Made by a program: the position numbers and the translations under genes. Below, one piece after another: positions 7,088-17,100 of a stretch of DNA of 64,000 bases. Position 1 is the first letter of the stretch, and the number at the start of each line of letters is the position of its first letter. The DNA is from Synechococcales cyanobacterium CNB (GTDB lineage: Bacteria > Planctomycetota > Phycisphaerae > Phycisphaerales > UBA1924): the NCBI GenBank assembly GCA_030263455.1, contig SZOZ01000004.1:1-64000 (forward strand), written 5' to 3'. The notes under the pieces are model-generated. The model was not told the DNA's origin. It did no database searches and was given only the letters and a program-made list of their open reading frames with translations.

Positions 7088-8923
7088 ATGAGCCTGGACG
7101 CCCCGCCGGAAACCGAGGCCGCGACGAGACGAAGGATTGTCGCCCTGCCGCAGCTTGTGGTGGACCAGATCGCGGCGGGCGAGGTGGTTGAGCGTCCGGC
7201 ATCGGTGGTGAAGGAACTGGTGGAGAACGCGCTGGATGCCGGGGCGCGGCGGATCATCGTCGAACTCGAGCAGGGCGGGATCGAACTCGTGCGCGTGAGC
7301 GACGACGGGTGCGGCATCCCGTCGGCGGAGCTGCCGCTGGCGGTCGCGCCGCACGCGACGAGCAAGTTGCGGGGTGCGGCGGACCTCGAGCGCGTGGCGA
7401 CGCTGGGGTTCCGGGGCGAGGCGCTGGCGTCGATCGCGTCCGTCTCGCGGCTGAGCCTGCGCTCGCGCACGCTGGAGGAACAGGGTGCATCGGTGATCGA
7501 GGTCGAGGGTGGGCGTGCGTCGGAGGTGAAGCCAGCGGCCGGCGCGCCTGGAACGGCTGTCGCGGTGCGCAATCTGTTCTACAACACGCCTGCGCGACGG
7601 AAGTTCCTGCGGACGCTAGGAACTGAGCAGGCGCGGTGCGTGGACCTGGTTCGGACGCTCGCGCTGGCGCACCCGGCGGTCGGATTCGAGTTGCGTGCTG
7701 ACGGGCGGACCTTGTTGGACCTGCCGCCGGAGCAGAGCGTGCGCGACCGCGCGCTGGACGTGCTGGGGCGTGAGCTGGAGCGCGAGTTGGTGGAGTTGGG
7801 GGGGGTGGGGCCTGAGCCGCCGCCGGGCGTGGCGATCTGGGGGCTGGCGGGTCGGCCGGGCGTGGCGCGGGCATCGCGTACGGCGCAGCACCTGTACGTG
7901 AACGGTCGCGCGGTTGCGGATCGGACGCTGCAGCACGCGGTGCGCGAGGCGTACCGCGGATTGATCGACCCGACACGCCACCCGCTGGTGGTAGTAATGC
8001 TGGAACTGCCGCCGGAAGCGGTAGACGTGAACGTGCACCCGGCGAAGGCGGAGGTCCGGTTCCGGGACCAGGGGCTGGTGCATTCGGTGGTGCTGGGGGC
8101 GGTGCGGGAGGCGTTGCGTGCGGCGGACCTGACGCCGAGCGTGCCGTCGGCGCATTTCACGGGGACGACGCCGGAGGCGCGGGTGTCGTCGTTCGTGGAG
8201 TACTTCGGCCGGCAGGTTCCGGCACAAACGGGGGGACGGTTCTCGTACGAGGCGGTGCGATCGGCTGTGGAGGCGGCGGGTGCACCGAGTCCGGCGGGTG
8301 ATGGCGTCCCGGGGGCGGGCGCACCGCCGATCGCCGTGCCGAGGCCGGTGGACCGTGCGCTGCAGGTGCACAACTCGTACATTGTGACTCAGGACGAGCA
8401 GGGCGTGGTGATCATCGACCAGCACGCCCTGCACGAGCGGGTGATGTTCGAGTTGCTGCTGGAGCGCGTGGCGAGCGGTCCGCTGGAGAGCCAGCGACTG
8501 CTGACGCCGATCGTCGTGGAGGCGCCCGCGGAGCGTGTGTCGCGGCTGGCGGACCTGGGGCCGCTGCTGGAGCGGATCGGCGTGGACGCGGCGCCGATGG
8601 GGCCTCGTTCGGTGGGGATTCATGCGTTCCCGACGTTCCTGTTTGAGCGCGGCGTGGAGGCCGGCCCGTTCATGGAGGACCTGCTGCACCGGGCGGAGGA
8701 GGAAGGCTTTGTGCCGGACGGCGAGGAGACGTTGCGCGAGGTGCTGGACATGATGGCGTGCAAGGCGGCGGTGAAGGCTGGAGATCGGCTGACCGAGCCG
8801 GAACTGGGCGCGCTGCTGGACCTGCGTGGAGAGGTGGAGCGGTCGTCGTCGTGCCCGCACGGGAGGCCGACGTCGATCCGGCTGACGATCAGGGATCTGG
8901 AGCGTCTGTTCGGTCGCTCGTAA
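7088..8923 (+). CDS. mutL: DNA mismatch repair protein MutL (endonuclease type)
   Basis: A 611-residue protein. The GHKL ATPase N-terminus shows VKELVENALDAGA (Glu43, Asn47), SDDGCGIP, PHATSKL and LGFRGEALASI. A low-conservation linker follows (about residues 340-420). The C-terminal domain holds DQHALHERVMFE (444-455, matching DQHA(X)2E(X)4E), ACKAAVKAG (about 557) and CPHGRPT (589-595). Together these are the metal-binding nicking-endonuclease motifs, so the organism should nick the daughter strand with MutL instead of relying on MutH. A G8 tract at 7798-7805 lies inside the coding sequence. Confidence 0.97.
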   Translation: MSLDAPPETEAATRRRIVALPQLVVDQIAAGEVVERPASVVKELVENALDAGARRIIVELEQGGIELVRVSDDGCGIPSAELPLAVAPHATSKLRGAADLERVATLGFRGEALASIASVSRLSLRSRTLEEQGASVIEVEGGRASEVKPAAGAPGTAVAVRNLFYNTPARRKFLRTLGTEQARCVDLVRTLALAHPAVGFELRADGRTLLDLPPEQSVRDRALDVLGRELERELVELGGVGPEPPPGVAIWGLAGRPGVARASRTAQHLYVNGRAVADRTLQHAVREAYRGLIDPTRHPLVVVMLELPPEAVDVNVHPAKAEVRFRDQGLVHSVVLGAVREALRAADLTPSVPSAHFTGTTPEARVSSFVEYFGRQVPAQTGGRFSYEAVRSAVEAAGAPSPAGDGVPGAGAPPIAVPRPVDRALQVHNSYIVTQDEQGVVIIDQHALHERVMFELLLERVASGPLESQRLLTPIVVEAPAERVSRLADLGPLLERIGVDAAPMGPRSVGIHAFPTFLFERGVEAGPFMEDLLHRAEEEGFVPDGEETLREVLDMMACKAAVKAGDRLTEPELGALLDLRGEVERSSSCPHGRPTSIRLTIRDLERLFGRS

Positions 8924-8934
8924 GGAGCAGCACG

Positions 8935-9384
8935 ATGCCGAGTTGCACGGCGAGCGTGACGATCCAGGCGGCGCCGGAGACGGTGTTTCGAGCATGCACG
9001 GACTTGGCGCGGGCGGCGGACCGCGTCGAGGCGATCACCCGGATCGAGGTGCTGACGGAGGGTCCGGTCGGGGTCGGGACGCGGTTCCGGGAGACGCGGG
9101 TGATGTTCGGGCGCGAGGCGAGCGAGGAGATGGAGATCGTCGAGTTCGACCCGCCGCGGTCGTTCGTGATGACGGCCGAATCGCACGGGATGCGGTACCG
9201 GACGGCGCATCGGTTCGTGCCCGAAGGGAGCGGGACGCGGGTGGAGATCGAGTTCAGCGGGCGGGCGGTGAGTCTCGGGGCGAAACTGCTGATGCCGCTG
9301 GGAGCGTTGATGATGGGCGCGTGCCGGAAGGCGTTGAACAAGGATCTGGCCGACGTGAAGCGGGCGGTTGAGAGCGGATCGTAA
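8935..9384 (+). CDS. SRPBCC-family (START/polyketide cyclase-like) protein
   Basis: A 149-residue protein. ASVTIQAAPETVFRACTDL at the start, followed by GTRFRETRVMFGR, alternating beta strands and a long C-terminal helix (KALNKDLADVKRAVES), is the helix-grip fold of SRPBCC proteins, which bind a hydrophobic ligand in a central cavity. The ligand is unknown. An AAGGAG ribosome binding site lies 12 bases after the mutL stop, so it is probably translated from the mutL transcript. Confidence 0.85.
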   Translation: MPSCTASVTIQAAPETVFRACTDLARAADRVEAITRIEVLTEGPVGVGTRFRETRVMFGREASEEMEIVEFDPPRSFVMTAESHGMRYRTAHRFVPEGSGTRVEIEFSGRAVSLGAKLLMPLGALMMGACRKALNKDLADVKRAVESGS

Positions 9385-9460
9385 GGTTTGCCGTGCAACG
9401 GGGAGGGAAGTGTGGTAGTCTGATCGGCGGGTGGCGCCGACACCCCTTGGGAGCGGCGGC

Positions 9461-10363
9461 ATGGCGAAGATCTGCGCCGTCTGTGGCGAGGACTGCTCCG
9501 ACCGGCCTCGGGTGAAGGACAAGGCAGGGCGGTACTACTGCAAGCCCTGCGAGGCGAAGGCGGCGGCGAGGTCGGGGTTTGCGGCCGTGGCTGCCTCTGC
9601 GGGAACAACGGCCACGACGATGCTCGCGGCGGCCGGGGTGGACGACATCATCCCGATCGAGGACGCGCACGTCGCGGTGGAGAAGGCGTGCCCGGTGTGC
9701 ATGCTGCGTATCTCCGCAGATGCGGTGGTGTGCGTCCACTGCGGGTACGACGAGCGAAAAGGGATCCAGAGTTCGACGCTCGTGGAGGGGAAGCGCGCGG
9801 GCGACGGGCGGGTGAGGCTGCCGTGCGCGAAGTGCGGGTACGACCTGACCGGGCTGCACGCGCCGCGGTGCCCGGAGTGCGGGACCATCGTGGGAACGAC
9901 GCACCGCGAGCGGATCGACAGCACGGTGTCGCGGGACGTGGCGAGGCGGGAGTACACGAAGCCGATCGTGATGTTCGCGGTGGGGACGCTGGCGACGCTC
10001 GGCTACTTCATGCTGACGGGTCGGCCGCTCGCCATCGTGCCGTACCTGATCGGGACGGCGATGGCGTTGCCCGTGGGCATGATCGTGCTGTGGTTGTGCT
10101 GCCTGGGTTGGATCGGGTTCAACGCGCCGTTCCATCTGAATGCGCTGAGGCTGATGGGCATTTATGCCGTGGTGGCCTTCGCGCTTGTGGCAACGTCGTG
10201 GCTGCCCTACCGGTTCATCTGGCTCGGCGTGTCGGGGATGATCTACGCCTGGTTGCTTGCGGAGATGATGGACATGGATCGGTCGGACGGCGCGATCGTG
10301 GCGCTTTTGACATTCGTGGCGATGCTGGTGCTGGGGTTCGTCGTGCTGACATATTTCTCGTGA
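9461..10363 (+). CDS. Zinc-ribbon membrane protein of unknown function
   Basis: A 300-residue protein with three cytoplasmic zinc ribbons followed by about five membrane segments (from about residue 166). Cysteine pairs are 5/8 with 27/30, 77/80 with 91/94, and 122/125 with 137/140. CAKCGYDLTGL with CPECG is a common planctomycete ribbon. The region between the first two ribbons is Ala/Thr-rich. ATG 9461 starts directly at the first ribbon and follows GGGAG; GTG 9431 is an alternative. TAGTCT at 9416-9421 is a possible -10 box. Function not recognised. Confidence 0.75.
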   Translation: MAKICAVCGEDCSDRPRVKDKAGRYYCKPCEAKAAARSGFAAVAASAGTTATTMLAAAGVDDIIPIEDAHVAVEKACPVCMLRISADAVVCVHCGYDERKGIQSSTLVEGKRAGDGRVRLPCAKCGYDLTGLHAPRCPECGTIVGTTHRERIDSTVSRDVARREYTKPIVMFAVGTLATLGYFMLTGRPLAIVPYLIGTAMALPVGMIVLWLCCLGWIGFNAPFHLNALRLMGIYAVVAFALVATSWLPYRFIWLGVSGMIYAWLLAEMMDMDRSDGAIVALLTFVAMLVLGFVVLTYFS

Positions 10364-10487
10364 AACCCCCTGGGTGCATCGGTCGGGGTTCGGCGGCTGA
10401 GCCTCAACTCCGTTCTTCCGTGGCCCGATAGCCCCCATAACACGCCTCTCGCGGGCGTCCGCGCGCGGCATCGACAGGGGGTGCTCC

Positions 10488-11108
10488 ATGTTCACGAAGG
10501 GCACAGACGTCTTCTTCACACTGCCCGAGGAGTCCGGGTCGCGGGTGCTGCATGCGGCGAAGGTGGTGGACGTGCGGAACGGGATGTTCGTGGCCCGGTT
10601 CGACGAGCCCGGGCTGACCGCGACGCCGGGGACGGAAGTGGCGGTGTTCTTCCAGGGTCGGAACGGGTTCATGCAACAGCCGGCGCGGATCACCGCCTCG
10701 CTGGATGAGGGAGCCTCGCGGGCGTTCGGGTTCCAGACGACGGGCGAGGCGGCGTCGTGCGAATCGCGCGAGTGCTACCGGGTGAGCACGGTGACGACGG
10801 GGTTCAGCGCGACGATCGAGAGCGAACCGGAGTGCCCGCTGACGGACGTGAGCGCGACGGGGTTCTCGGTGATCTCGGGCGGGAACCACGGGTACGGTGC
10901 GGTGGTGGCGGTGGAGGTGGAGTACGAGCGGACGAAGTACGCCGGTCGGGCGCGGGTGCAGAGCATCAAGCCTCTGACCCCGGGGCGGACGCGGTACGGG
11001 CTGCTCTGCCTGCCGTCGGACGGTCCGAGGTCGCTGCTGGTGGGGATGCAGCGGATCAGCGCGGCGGTGCAGCGTCAACAGTTGCGCAGGCGGTCGGGCA
11101 CGGGCTGA
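10488..11108 (+). CDS. PilZ-domain-like protein
   Basis: A 206-residue cytoplasmic protein. Residues about 1-85 form a beta-rich N-terminal domain resembling YcgR_N, and about 90-190 a PilZ-like barrel with CESRECYRV and TDVSATGFSVI, the latter matching the (D/N)xSxxG c-di-GMP motif. The usual RxxxR switch is only partly present (SRECYR), so binding of c-di-GMP is uncertain. An AGGGGG site precedes the ATG. A link to surface attachment through neighbouring pilin-like or TPS genes is inference. Confidence 0.7.
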   Translation: MFTKGTDVFFTLPEESGSRVLHAAKVVDVRNGMFVARFDEPGLTATPGTEVAVFFQGRNGFMQQPARITASLDEGASRAFGFQTTGEAASCESRECYRVSTVTTGFSATIESEPECPLTDVSATGFSVISGGNHGYGAVVAVEVEYERTKYAGRARVQSIKPLTPGRTRYGLLCLPSDGPRSLLVGMQRISAAVQRQQLRRRSGTG

Positions 11109-12031
11109 TCCTCGCTCGCTGCCCAGACGTACCCCGGCTCGACGACGATGATGCGCACGTGGTCCGCGCCGGCGGCGGCGAGCAAGCGGCGCATCGGCTC
11201 GTCGCGGTGTTCGTCGGAGAGTTCGAACGTCGAGTGATGGATGGGGAGCAGGCGAGCACCCGGGGCGGCCGTGAACATCTCCCAGACCTGCTCGGGCGTG
11301 GCGTGCTTGTGCTGCCAAGGGTCGTAGGCGCCGATGCCAAAAAGGGCGAGATCAATCGGACCGACGCCGCGGAAGGCGTCGGTGCGTGCGGTGTCGCCTG
11401 CGGCGATGGTTCGACGGTCGTCCGAGACGATGACGTAGGAGTTGAAGCCGCGGCCGAAGTCGAGCCAGGCGCGAGCGCCCCAGTGGGCGGGGCGGATGGC
11501 TCGGACGGCAAGGTTCTCGATTTCGCGTTCGTCGTCCCAGTCGAGTTCGATGACGTGGCGGAAGCCGCGCGGGATCAGGCCGCGGGTGCCGCGTGCGGTG
11601 ATGACGGTGGTGCGCGACGAGGCGAGCGCGGCGAGGGTCGGACGGTCGAGGTGGTCGTAGTGGGCGTGGGTGATGAGGATCGCGTCGGCAGGTGGAAGCG
11701 TCGAGGGATCGACGGGGCACGAACGGCGGGCGGGGCCGAGCGTGAGCGGGCCGAGGCGAGGGCCGATACGACGTGAGAAGACGGGATCGATGAGGAGGGT
11801 GACGCCGCCCTGACGGAGGAGGACGCTGGCATGTCCGAGCCAAGCGGCGGCGAGTTCATGCTCATGCAGGCCGCGCAGGTCTGGTGGCGCACCAGCGCCG
11901 TCGGTGCGGGTGCGGGCGACATCGCGGATGGACTCGGCGAGATCGCGGGGGTAGCGGCGAAGGCCCGAAGCGGTCGCTGCGGCGGCGATTCTGAGCCTGC
12001 CTGGGCCTGCGTTTGGATCTCGCCGCTGCAC
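11075..12031 (-). CDS. MBL-fold metal-dependent hydrolase (NAPE-PLD/UlaG-like)
   Basis: A 318-residue protein. WLGHASVLLRQGGVTLLIDP opens the domain and ITHAHYDHLDRP gives the HxHxDH metal-binding motif. Further ligands are probably AGDTARTDAF and LLPIHHSTFEL. The pattern matches the lactonase/phospholipase D-like branch that includes NAPE-PLD and UlaG; the substrate is unknown. The conserved part begins near residue 50. The GTG at 12031 is chosen because it lies 31 bases after ispF on the same strand and no in-frame ATG is close. The stop overlaps the end of the convergent PilZ gene by 34 bases. Confidence 0.82.
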   Translation of the reverse strand: MQRRDPNAGPGRLRIAAAATASGLRRYPRDLAESIRDVARTRTDGAGAPPDLRGLHEHELAAAWLGHASVLLRQGGVTLLIDPVFSRRIGPRLGPLTLGPARRSCPVDPSTLPPADAILITHAHYDHLDRPTLAALASSRTTVITARGTRGLIPRGFRHVIELDWDDEREIENLAVRAIRPAHWGARAWLDFGRGFNSYVIVSDDRRTIAAGDTARTDAFRGVGPIDLALFGIGAYDPWQHKHATPEQVWEMFTAAPGARLLPIHHSTFELSDEHRDEPMRRLLAAAGADHVRIIVVEPGYVWAASEDQPVPDRLRNC

Positions 12032-12062
12032 GGCTGGATCATTGGGGGGTGAGGAAGCCGGG

Positions 12063-12593
12063 TCACGAGGTACGGGCCAGAAGCACGACGACCTGTGCCT
12101 CGACGGCCTTGCCCTCGCCGATCGGGCCGATGCGCTCGTGGGTCTTTCCCTTAATGTTGACGCGTTCGATCGGAATGCCCAAGAGGCCGGCCAGATTATC
12201 GCGGACGGCCTGCTTGGAGGGTGCGAGCCTCGGTCGTTCGAGGATGACGACGGCGTCGGTGTTGACGACGCGCCAGCCGGCTGCATGGACCCGACGGAGG
12301 GCCTCGGCGACAAAGACCGTGGAATCCGCGCCTGCCCAGCGGGGGTCGGAGTCGGAGAAGACCTCGCCGATGTCCGGGCCTCCGATCGCTCCGAGGAGGG
12401 CGTCGGTGAGGGCGTGGAGGAGGACGTCGCCATCGGAGTGGCCTGCGGGTCCGCGGTCATGTTCGAATCGAACGCCGCCGATGACGAGGGGACGACCACT
12501 CCCGACGGGGGAAAGAGGCTCCAAGCGGTGGAGGTCCCAGCCCAGGCCGACGCGGAAGGCGAGGTCGGACGGGCTGGTTCGGGCTTCAGGCAT
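12063..12593 (-). CDS. ispF: 2-C-methyl-D-erythritol 2,4-cyclodiphosphate synthase
   Basis: A 176-residue enzyme of the MEP isoprenoid pathway that cyclises CDP-ME 2-phosphate with loss of CMP. The metal-binding VGLGWDLHRL (Asp and His) and AGHSDGDVLLHALTDALLGA with its His are present, as are NTDAVVILERP and VNIKGKTHERIG. Length is slightly above the usual 155-160 residues. It is followed by the MBL hydrolase gene with a 31-base gap. A TAGACT hexamer ends 7 nt upstream of the ATG, suggesting a leaderless mRNA. Confidence 0.95.
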   Translation of the reverse strand: MPEARTSPSDLAFRVGLGWDLHRLEPLSPVGSGRPLVIGGVRFEHDRGPAGHSDGDVLLHALTDALLGAIGGPDIGEVFSDSDPRWAGADSTVFVAEALRRVHAAGWRVVNTDAVVILERPRLAPSKQAVRDNLAGLLGIPIERVNIKGKTHERIGPIGEGKAVEAQVVVLLARTS

Positions 12594-12600
12594 GGGGTTG

Positions 12601-12606
12601 AGTCTA
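12601..12606 (-). promoter_or_regulatory. Putative -10 hexamer (TAGACT) of ispF
   Basis: TAGACT on the minus strand, 7 nt before the ispF ATG at 12593. The same hexamer occurs on the plus strand at 12688-12693, 28 nt before the divergent gene at 12722, which has its own GGAG site. Confidence 0.5.
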
Positions 12607-12721
12607 CCGATAAGTCCCGTGGGAACCCGGCAGAACCGGGCTGCGACTGCCCGCGTAGGCATGGCGGCGCGCCCACGATGAAGCCCCTAGACTGCCACTC
12701 ACCCAGACGGAGACCGAGCCG

Positions 12722-13276
12722 ATGTCCATGAACCGCCCGGAGACCCGCTCGAACGCTCTTCTTGCGGGGCTGCTTTCTCTCTCGGTGATCGGTGCCGGGG
12801 TCGGATGCGGACTGGCGTACCGGCCGTACTTCGATCCGGGCGGCTCGGGAGCGGCGATCGACGAGTACACCTACGTCAGCGAGCCGTACATGCCGCAGAC
12901 GATCACGGTGGTGGACACACGGACCGGTGAACCGGTGTTTGCGATGGATGTGCCTGTCGGTCAGCAGTTGGTGATCAACTTCGACGACAAGCAGGTGCAG
13001 AGCGAGGAGTGGATGTCGGGGGTGATGCGGTGGCGTCTGATGCCCGCGGGGCACCGGTACGGGCGCCTGACGAACCGGATCGCGGTACCGCCGCCGTCGT
13101 CGCGGCGTGTGGACGTGACGCTGCGGGCGTACCCGGAGTTCCCCCCCGGCGGCAAGCCATCCCCGGCGGAAACGCAGACGGCAGCGCCCGCGAGCACGAC
13201 CCATACTCCGGTGCCCCCCCCACCTCCTCCGGCGACGCAGGGGGATGCGCAGATGCACGACGTCGGCGGGCAGTGA
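12722..13276 (+). CDS. Small secreted or lipid-anchored protein of unknown function
   Basis: A 184-residue protein. The N-terminus has a hydrophobic stretch (about residues 13-28) ending in GAGVGC, an imperfect lipobox with Cys29. Residues 35-140 contain no recognised domain but are rich in beta-like sequence such as ITVVDTRTGEPVFAMDVPVGQQLVINF. The tail is Pro/Ala/Thr-rich with runs of proline encoded by C7-C8 tracts at 13141 and 13214. ATG 12722 or 12728 could start it. Function unknown. Confidence 0.65.
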   Translation: MSMNRPETRSNALLAGLLSLSVIGAGVGCGLAYRPYFDPGGSGAAIDEYTYVSEPYMPQTITVVDTRTGEPVFAMDVPVGQQLVINFDDKQVQSEEWMSGVMRWRLMPAGHRYGRLTNRIAVPPPSSRRVDVTLRAYPEFPPGGKPSPAETQTAAPASTTHTPVPPPPPPATQGDAQMHDVGGQ

Positions 13277-13304
13277 GCCTGCTGCGGGCGGCAGGGCGGT
13301 GGGG

Positions 13305-13332
13305 TTGATCGGCCGCCGGTTTCTGGTACGCT
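13305..13332 (+). promoter_or_regulatory. Putative promoter of the prepilin-like gene (TTGATC / TACGCT)
   Basis: TTGATC (13305-13310) and TACGCT (13327-13332) are separated by 16 nt. The -10 hexamer ends 6 nt before the ATG at 13339. Among the leaderless candidates this is the only one where I also see a plausible -35 element at normal spacing. Confidence 0.5.
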
Positions 13333-13338
13333 GGTGCG

Positions 13339-14094
13339 ATGCTCCGGGACGACGCCCGCGGCCGGTTCGGCCCACGGGGGTTCACGCTGATCGAGTTGCT
13401 GGTGGTCATCGCGATCATCGCGCTGCTGATCGGCATCCTGCTGCCCGCGCTGGGGAAGGCTCGTGAGGCATCGCGGCAGAGCGTGTGCCTCTCGAACCAG
13501 CGTCAGTTGGGCGTCGCGCTGCTGGTGTACGCGGACACGTTCGACGAGTACATCCCGCGCGAGGCGAGCCTGCCGAGCGATCCGTCGTGGCCGCGGGCGT
13601 TGAGGCCGCTGGTCGACCACACGGCGAGCTGGGAGGAGCCGCTGCGCGACCGGTACGTGAAGGCGCCGTATTTCCAGGACCCGGCGCGTCCGCGGGACGA
13701 CCTGCACCAGATTCACTACGTGAACAACGGGCTGTGGTTCGTCGCGTACGACAAGCTCTCGAACAACAAGGCGAAGTTCAAGGAAACGATGCGGCTGACG
13801 CGGGTCTTCCGGCCGTCGGAGCGGGTGTACCTGACGGACTACAGCGAAGACAAGAACAACGTGAACTACAACTCGAGCATCCGGCCGGCGGGCGATGACG
13901 ACTTCGTGATCGCGTTGTTCTACGACGTTCGGCAGGCGATCCACCTGAGCGGGAGCGAGAACCAGCGCCGGGTCGCGCCGCGCCGTCACGGTGTGGGCGC
14001 GAACGCATTGTTCTTCGACGGGCATGCGCAGATCGTGCCGTCGGACGAGATCATGAAAACGCTGATCTGGGACGACGGCGACTACGCGCGCTGA
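13339..14094 (+). CDS. Prepilin-like protein with H-X9-DG domain
   Basis: A 251-residue protein. [20 protein letters not shown] (about residues 14-33) is a type IV prepilin/pseudopilin N-terminus with cleavage before Phe. [22 protein letters not shown] follows, and [16 protein letters not shown] near the end gives exactly His-X9-Asp-Gly. The combination is the planctomycete-type family of abundant pilin-like proteins of unknown role. It stands alone here, without assembly genes. Its stop is 17 bases from that of the convergent tpsA. Confidence 0.9.
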   Translation: MLRDDARGRFGPRGFTLIELLVVIAIIALLIGILLPALGKAREASRQSVCLSNQRQLGVALLVYADTFDEYIPREASLPSDPSWPRALRPLVDHTASWEEPLRDRYVKAPYFQDPARPRDDLHQIHYVNNGLWFVAYDKLSNNKAKFKETMRLTRVFRPSERVYLTDYSEDKNNVNYNSSIRPAGDDDFVIALFYDVRQAIHLSGSENQRRVAPRRHGVGANALFFDGHAQIVPSDEIMKTLIWDDGDYAR

Positions 14095-14111
14095 CGGACC
14101 GTGCTTCGCGT

Positions 14112-17100
14112 TCAACGGCGTCCGACGGCGAGCGGGTCCGTGCCGGCAACCTGTTCGAGCCGCTGCATGAGGGTGGCCTGGCCGTCGGTGACGTCCCGGA
14201 AGAGGGTGCTGCGGACGATCTGGCGTTCGCGCGGGCTGAGCCCGAGCAGCTCGACGTTGCGGAGAAGCCGGTCGATTCCGTTCAGATAGTCGGCGGCCTG
14301 TGCCCAATCGGGCGACTCGTTGACGAACCTTCGGAAGCCTTCGGGGTCGAAGGCGTCTCCCGGTTCGGCCTCGCTGTAGGCTTCGAGGGCGGCGTTGAGG
14401 GTGGAGGCGATGAGGGGGAGTCGCCGTTGGATTTCGGCGAGGCGAGCCTCGTTGCTGTCGCTCTCGCCAGGCGCGTCGCCGAGGACAAGATCGCGATAGG
14501 CATCAAGGACGGCCTGCACGACCTCGCTGGAGAGACGGTTCACCGTGACCTCGGCGCGTGAGACGGCGACAGCGCGAGGGACGTCGTTGTAGAGCGCGCG
14601 GCCGATGAGTGCCTCGATGAGCGTGCCGAGGTCGGGATCGCGCGGGGCGAGGCCGAGCTGCTGGAGTTCGTCGCGGGCTGCGCGGCCGACGGCGGTGTCC
14701 TGGGAGACGCGAGCACTCTGCGATTCCCTCGGCGCCGCGCCGGCGATGGCCTCGGAGACGTTCGCGTTGGTCGGTCCGCTGGAGCGGAGGTCAAGGCCCG
14801 AGGCGAAGAGGTCCGCGGTTACCGCGCCGAAGGCGCGGAAGGGGAAGCCGGTAACGGTTGCCGAACCGCCCGCGCCGTCGTTGGTAGCGAAGGTGGGGAT
14901 CGGACCGGAACCGAGCACCTGCGGAACGACGGAGTACGCGATGGACTGGGCGGCGACCACGTCCACGCCGTCGTCGGTATCGACGGCGCCGATGTTGGCG
15001 AGGACGGGGCCTGCTTCGCGGGTCTGGATGAAGATGGCGGGGGCGGCCACGTCGATGGTGGTGAGAGCGGTGAGGTCGCCGTGGATGACCGTGCCTCCCG
15101 CGGTGAGGGAGATCGCACCGACGGCGCTGAGTTTCTCGTTCTGTCCCATGCGGAAGTCGCCCGCGAGTGTGGCGGACATGCCGTTCGGCGCCCAGATGGT
15201 GGCCCACGCGGGGATGCCGATGCGACCGTTGACGGCGCGGGACTCGGAGAACATGAGGTGGAGGTTGTCGAGTGGCGCGGCCGCGCCGACTGGCGCGTGG
15301 AACTCGACACGGGCGAGGTTGAGTTGGAGGGGGAGGCCGGGCGCCGTGTCGCCGAGGGAAGGGTTGACGAGGAGCGTGAGCGAGCGAGGATCGGCGAGGC
15401 TGTCCACGGTGTCGAGAAAGACGATCGAGTCGGCGAGCGTGGGCGTGCCGAGCACCTGGATGGTGACATCGGAGGCGACGAGGACGGGGACGGCGAAGGT
15501 GATGCCGCTGGTGGTGGTGAGGTCGCCGTCGAGGATGACGACGCCCGCGCCCTGCTGGACGAAGGAACGGAGTGGGCTGGTTGCGCCGATGCCGCCGGTG
15601 AGACGGACGAAGGTTGCGGCGTCCGTCGTGAGGAGGCGAGGGATGGCGTCAGAGTTCGCACCGGCTGCGAAGAGAATAGTGTCGGCGGTGATGACGTGGT
15701 CGCCAATGAGGGTGACGGGGGAGGCGAAGGAGACCGAACCGGAGGTGATGTTGCCGCCGAGGGAGAGGGGGCCGGCGAAGGAGACGGTGGCGGCGTCGAG
15801 GGAGGACAGGAGGACGGTCGAGCCGACGCCGTTCTGGGTGAAGGCGCCGCCGATGGCGAGCGGCGCGGTCGGGCCGGTCGTCATCGTGGCGGCGTTCGTC
15901 ATGGTGGCAAGACCGGCGATGGTGACAGGGGCGGTGAAGTCGATCGCGCCTGCGGACGGTACAAGCAGTGAGGCGAGGGGGACGGCCGCACCGACGTGCT
16001 GCGCGAACGTGATGGGGCCTGCCCCCGTGGCGAGCGAAAGCGAGAATGCGCCGTCGAGCGTGCCGCCGAAGGAGATGCCGTCGGTCGCGCCACCCGCGGT
16101 GGCGAGCGTGCTGTCAGCGGTGAGCGAGACGGGTCCGGAGAAAGCGATCGAGCCTGTGCCGACCGTGCCGAGGGTCGTGCCGAGGGAGACGGCGGCGTTG
16201 TAGTCCTGCGGGCCGGCCGTGGTGATGCGGGGCGGTGTGAACGAGGCCGCCGTTATGGTAAGCGAGGCGGGCGGAGCGGTCGCGCCGACCTCGCTTTCAA
16301 GCGAGACGACGGCGCCGGGGGCGCTGATGGCGAGCGTGTGCGGGCCGTCGATGGTGCCGGTGATGGTGACGGTGGCGGGCGCGGTCCCGGTGTTGGCGAT
16401 CGCGATCGGCGCGGCGAGGGTGACGGGTCCGTCGATGAGGATCGGGGCCTCGTCGAGGTTGGTGAGGTTGCCTCGGAGCGTGGCAGGGCCGGTGAGAGTT
16501 TGGCCGAAGGTCGTGGTGATGGACTGCACGTCGATCGTGGCAGCCTGGGCGGTGAACCGGGCGAGGGCGTTCGTGCCGCCGATGGCGCCGGATGCAATGA
16601 AGTCGGCCTCGCCCGCGGCGACGGCGAGCGAGTGCGGGCCGTCGATGGACTGGGCGGAGACGTTGTCGCCGGTCTGGCCGCGCGTCGTGATCGAGAGGTC
16701 GGTGGTGATGGTCGCGGGGCCGTTGAGCGTGATCGCGCCGGCGGCGTGTGCGGTGAGATCGCCGTTGAGCGTTGCCGCGCCGCTGTAGGCCTGCGGGCCG
16801 TTGGTATCGACGCTCGGGAGCGAGATTGCCGCGGCGGTGGCGTTGATGGAGGTTGGTCGTGCGGAGTCGCCGATCGCCCCGGCGAAGGTGGCCGCGCCGC
16901 CCCCGGCGTTGACGGTGAGGGCGTGCGCGCCGTTGGTGGTTCCGGTGACGGTGAGGTCGTCGCCGGGTGCGCCGGCGGTGGCGAGAACGACGCTGCCGGC
17001 GAGGGTGAGCGGGCCGTCGATGGTGATCGCACCGGCAGTGAGGGTGGTGAGATTGCCGTTGAGCGCGGTCGCGCCCGTGTAGGCCTGCGGGCCCGAGGTG

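Noticed and set aside
12032-13375. A much longer N-terminal extension of the MBL hydrolase frame reaching to 13375.
   Set aside because: It would run across ispF and the next gene and contains no family sequence. The conserved domain starts shortly after 12031.
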